A stretch of DNA of 64,000 nt from Lichenostomus cassidix (Eukaryota > Chordata > Aves > Passeriformes > Meliphagidae). Positions 63,910 through 64,000 of the stretch are shown here, piece after piece. Below the pieces are notes generated by a model that saw only the letters and a program-made list of their open reading frames with translations, searched no databases and was not told where the DNA came from. Each line of letters opens with the position of its first letter. Within the stretch, counting starts at the first letter, position 1. The stretch covers positions 19,327,389 to 19,391,388 of the forward strand of contig CM039193.1 of NCBI GenBank assembly GCA_008360975.2. The letters run 5' to 3'. The translations under genes were made by a program, and so were the position numbers.

Positions 63910-64000
63910 GGCTGGATGGAGCTCGGAGCAACCTGGTCTAGTGGCAGGTGTCCCTGCCCATGGCAGAGGTGGAACGAGACGGGCTTTAAGGTCCCTAGCA
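63910..64000 (+). repeat. CR1 LINE fragment cut by the window end
   Basis: Starts ggctggatggagctcggagc and continues with ggcaggtgtccctgcccatgg to gggctttaaggtccctagc at the last base. The tail lies beyond the window. Confidence 0.88.

Larger units (their letters stand above)
26813..64000 (+). other. FBLN2: FBLN2 intron after the first coding exon (partial, at least 37 kb)
   Basis: The intron opens with a near-consensus GTAAGA donor at 26813. I looked for the next expected coding features: the ETCCAAGQQW-type start of the anaphylatoxin-like region, closely paired cysteines, and EGF-like D-x-D-E-C repeats. I found none that is flanked by splice sites, so the intron appears to run past the window end. 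It contains CR1 fragments, microsatellites and GC-rich blocks, listed separately. The extent is inferred from the absence of recognisable exons, and small noncoding or alternative exons could be missed. Confidence 0.7.

Noticed and set aside
1..64000. Search for tRNA, rRNA, snRNA, microRNA hairpins and CRISPR-like regularly spaced repeats
   Set aside because: Nothing matching these could be recognised by eye; the dispersed repeats are CR1 copies and simple repeats.

Overview
The window reads as a piece of a bird nuclear chromosome. The main reason is a dozen 5'-truncated CR1 LINE fragments with the typical avian 3' end: a gccctggcacagg/gcccagagaagctgtgg body, then a tccaacccaaaccattctg tail and short ATTCTGTGAT-like units. 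The base composition is AT-leaning, with isolated GC-rich patches. I see no bacterial, viral or phage gene organisation, no CRISPR array, no rRNA and no tRNA. Nearly all open frames are short chance frames of the size expected in vertebrate noncoding DNA.

One protein-coding exon can be recognised with confidence: 25480-26812 (+), the first coding exon of FBLN2 (fibulin-2). It encodes a signal peptide, the cysteine-rich Na subdomain and the acidic, cysteine-free Nb subdomain that set fibulin-2 apart from the other fibulins. It ends at a GTAAGA splice donor in phase 1. The exon probably begins at 25355, after a pyrimidine-rich acceptor. That would add 125 nt of 5'UTR carrying an in-frame upstream ORF that closes before the main start.

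Layout. 1-19300: noncoding DNA upstream of FBLN2 with three CR1 remnants, a small CpG-rich patch at about 2.98-3.14 kb and a G-rich patch at about 11.06 kb. 19300-20505: a CpG-enriched stretch with splice-like signals, the best guess for FBLN2 noncoding first exon(s) or promoter (weak). 20506-25354: presumed intron 1. 25355-26812: FBLN2 exon with the start codon. 26813-64000: at least 37 kb of the following intron. I could not find the next expected exons (anaphylatoxin-like and EGF-like cysteine patterns), so they probably lie beyond the window. The intron holds most of the CR1 copies, two dinucleotide microsatellites, and GC-rich blocks at 29.45-30.04 kb and 47.2-47.8 kb that are open in several frames.

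I did not find a new biological system. The observations most worth following up are: (1) a perfect 136-bp direct duplication at 61305-61440 and 63662-63797; (2) a 474-nt open segment at 29442-29915 inside the FBLN2 intron, bounded by good-looking splice sites and phase-compatible with exon 2; (3) the in-frame uORF; (4) the CpG patch with two perfect hairpins near 3.1 kb.
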